Shown one piece after another: positions 54,546 through 55,796 of a DNA stretch of 55,796 bases (position 1 is its first letter; every line of letters begins with the position of its first letter). The stretch spans positions 1,078,377-1,134,172 of the forward strand of contig NW_003314316.1 in NCBI RefSeq assembly GCF_000143415.4, read 5' to 3'. The notes under the pieces are model-generated. The model was not told the origin of the DNA. It did not search any database and saw nothing but the letters and a program-made list of their open reading frames with translations. The translations under genes and the position numbers were made by a program. This stretch comes from Selaginella moellendorffii (Eukaryota; Streptophyta; Lycopodiopsida; Selaginellales; Selaginellaceae).

Positions 54546-55796
54546 CCGGGCCACTTTTTTTTCCCCTCCCCCCGCCTTTCGTGCCACGTGGCAGGCGGGC
54601 AGGGCCTTCCCCCCCTCCCTCACACGCACGCAGGCTGAGGCTTCTCCGCGCGGTTTGGGCCCGGGAGAGTCCTCCCCCCTTCCTCCCTCCGTCGCACGGC
54701 AGGTGGGGGCCCCTCCCCTTTCCCGCCGCGTGACGCTGGCCCTTGCCAAGCAGCCGTGCCACCCCCGAGGCTCGCCTCCCTTGGAAGCCCGGAGGACCAC
54801 ACTGCTGCCTCCCTCCCCCTCGCCCGACAGGCGTGCGGATGTGGTCCCAAGGCCATGCCCATGGACCGCACAGCACGACTCTGCCAAACGCTGGAGTGGG
54901 TGCCAGGGAAGCCACGCCGAGGCTCTCCGCAGCCGAGAACCCTTGCACAACCCCACCCCCCATCAATACTGGGGAGGCCCCCCCCACGCCACCGGCCAAA
55001 GGCCACGAGCACTCACACATGCGACACTGCCTAGGCATCCCACGTCGGGAGTTCCGCGTCTGGATCGCCGATCGGGTAACACCTGGACGGATGCTGCACG
55101 TGCTTGCCACCAGAGCAGCTGAGCACCGTTTCCTTCGGCCGGTGGGCACGGGAAGCCCACAAGGTGAGGCACACAAGGGGAGCCATCGAAGCGCCACGAC
55201 GTGACCCTGGCAAGCGAGCCAACTCTCGTTTGTATGGGAAGCAGAGCTGGGCAGCCGCAGTTCAACCCCAGCTGCCCGAGAGCCTCCACTCCCCACCCAT
55301 CATCCTACAGGTAAGAAAGTCCCTCCTCTTTCTGGGACAAAAGCTTTTGGCTATTTGTCCCAGTCCGAGTTCAAGCTTGAGCGTGAGCAGGAGCCAAGTC
55401 CAAACGCGAGCCCGAGCGAAAGCCCGAGTACGTGCTCGAGCCTGACTTCAAGCCCAAGTCCAAGCAGGCAGGAGCCCGCACGTGCCCTGGAAGTCCAGCA
55501 GGGGGTGTGGAGCCGGGCACCCGAGGTCTGACCTCGGCTGCCCACACTCCCATCCCCCACTATCCTTCCAGAGCTCGCAGCCTACCACGCCCCAGGGAGA
55601 CAAGCGCTTTGGGCTTTCACCCCCACGTGTCCATGTCCGAGCCGGAACCCGAGTCCGAGATGGAGCCCGAGTCCAACCCCGACATGGTGCACACGGGGAG
55701 GAGCCCAGCAGCAGCCCGCACATGCACTGGAAGTCCAGCTGGGGGTGTGGAGCCGGGCACCCGAGGTCTGACCTCGGCTGCCCACACTCCCATCCC
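54546..55796. other. GC-rich LTR-like sequence running off the window
   Basis: No gene recognised despite many open frames, which come from GC richness. 55380-55460 and 55635-55680 contain CCGAGT/CCGAGA hexamers like the LARD A-C satellite. 55596-55624 contains the shared block CGCTTTGGGCTTTCACCCCC. A 240-bp tandem repeat has its first unit from about 55470; the second starts at 55710 and continues past the end. Most likely part of another LARD-type LTR. Confidence 0.6.

Noticed and set aside
54078-55296. Open frames of 150-324 codons in the GC-rich right end
   Set aside because: Overlapping on both strands, crossing tandem repeats with a period near a multiple of three, with no recognisable domain.

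Overview
This is plant nuclear DNA, most likely from a lycophyte such as Selaginella (inference). The first gene has 13 visible exons separated by GT-AG introns of only 45-94 bp, the next two loci are large pentatricopeptide-repeat (PPR) genes, and everything after about 9.7 kb is nested LTR retrotransposons. A run of exactly 100 N at 53197-53296 marks a scaffold gap.

Layout. 1-1996 (+): 3' part of a beta-N-acetylhexosaminidase gene (GH20). 2070-4307 (-): PPR gene in convergent orientation, with no ATG near its start. 5797-7797 (+): second PPR locus built of S-type motifs, broken by an in-frame TAG. 8828-9214 (-): small secreted S-protein-homologue gene in a very AT-rich stretch. 9679-20701: decayed Ty3/gypsy element (protease remnant, RT, RNase H, integrase), split by LARD A and cut into by LARD B. 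LARDs A (10794-18574, -), B (20702-27961, +) and C (28008-35499, -) are one family of large LTR elements with no gag-pol. Their 1.6-1.9 kb LTRs carry a hexamer-based satellite. A and C have perfect 5-bp target-site duplications (TSDs). B and C together form a 7-kb-armed inverted repeat.

35505-41046: gypsy fragments on both strands, cut by miniature LTR elements (TRIMs). TRIM E1 (36112-37260) has TSD CCAAT. A Cassandra-type tandem TRIM (38186-39209; three LTRs, two internal domains, 5S-rRNA-like LTR segment) has TSD TTATC. TRIM E2 is 5'-truncated. 41270-53150: a decaying minus-strand gene for a large zinc-finger/GHTHEDVD protein (DUF7869-like, possibly transposase-derived), surrounded by about a dozen copies of a 22-bp palindrome. 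LARD D (43683-51129, TSD ATCGC) interrupts it and itself contains a Cassandra solo LTR (TSD CTGAT). 53297-55796: three satellite blocks, a full-length 5S-rRNA-like unit on the minus strand, and GC-rich LTR-like sequence running off the window.

The strongest unlisted signal is a small hairpin 19-21 bp inside the 3' LTR boundary of LARDs A, B, C and D, TRIM E1 and both Cassandra units. Its stem sequence differs between families while pairing is kept, and its loop is always four purines. A second pattern is that nearly all in-frame stops in the gypsy relics are single C-to-T (or G-to-A) steps from CAG, CAA, CGA or TGG codons, as expected from methylcytosine decay. All calls are from reading the sequence; no searches were run.
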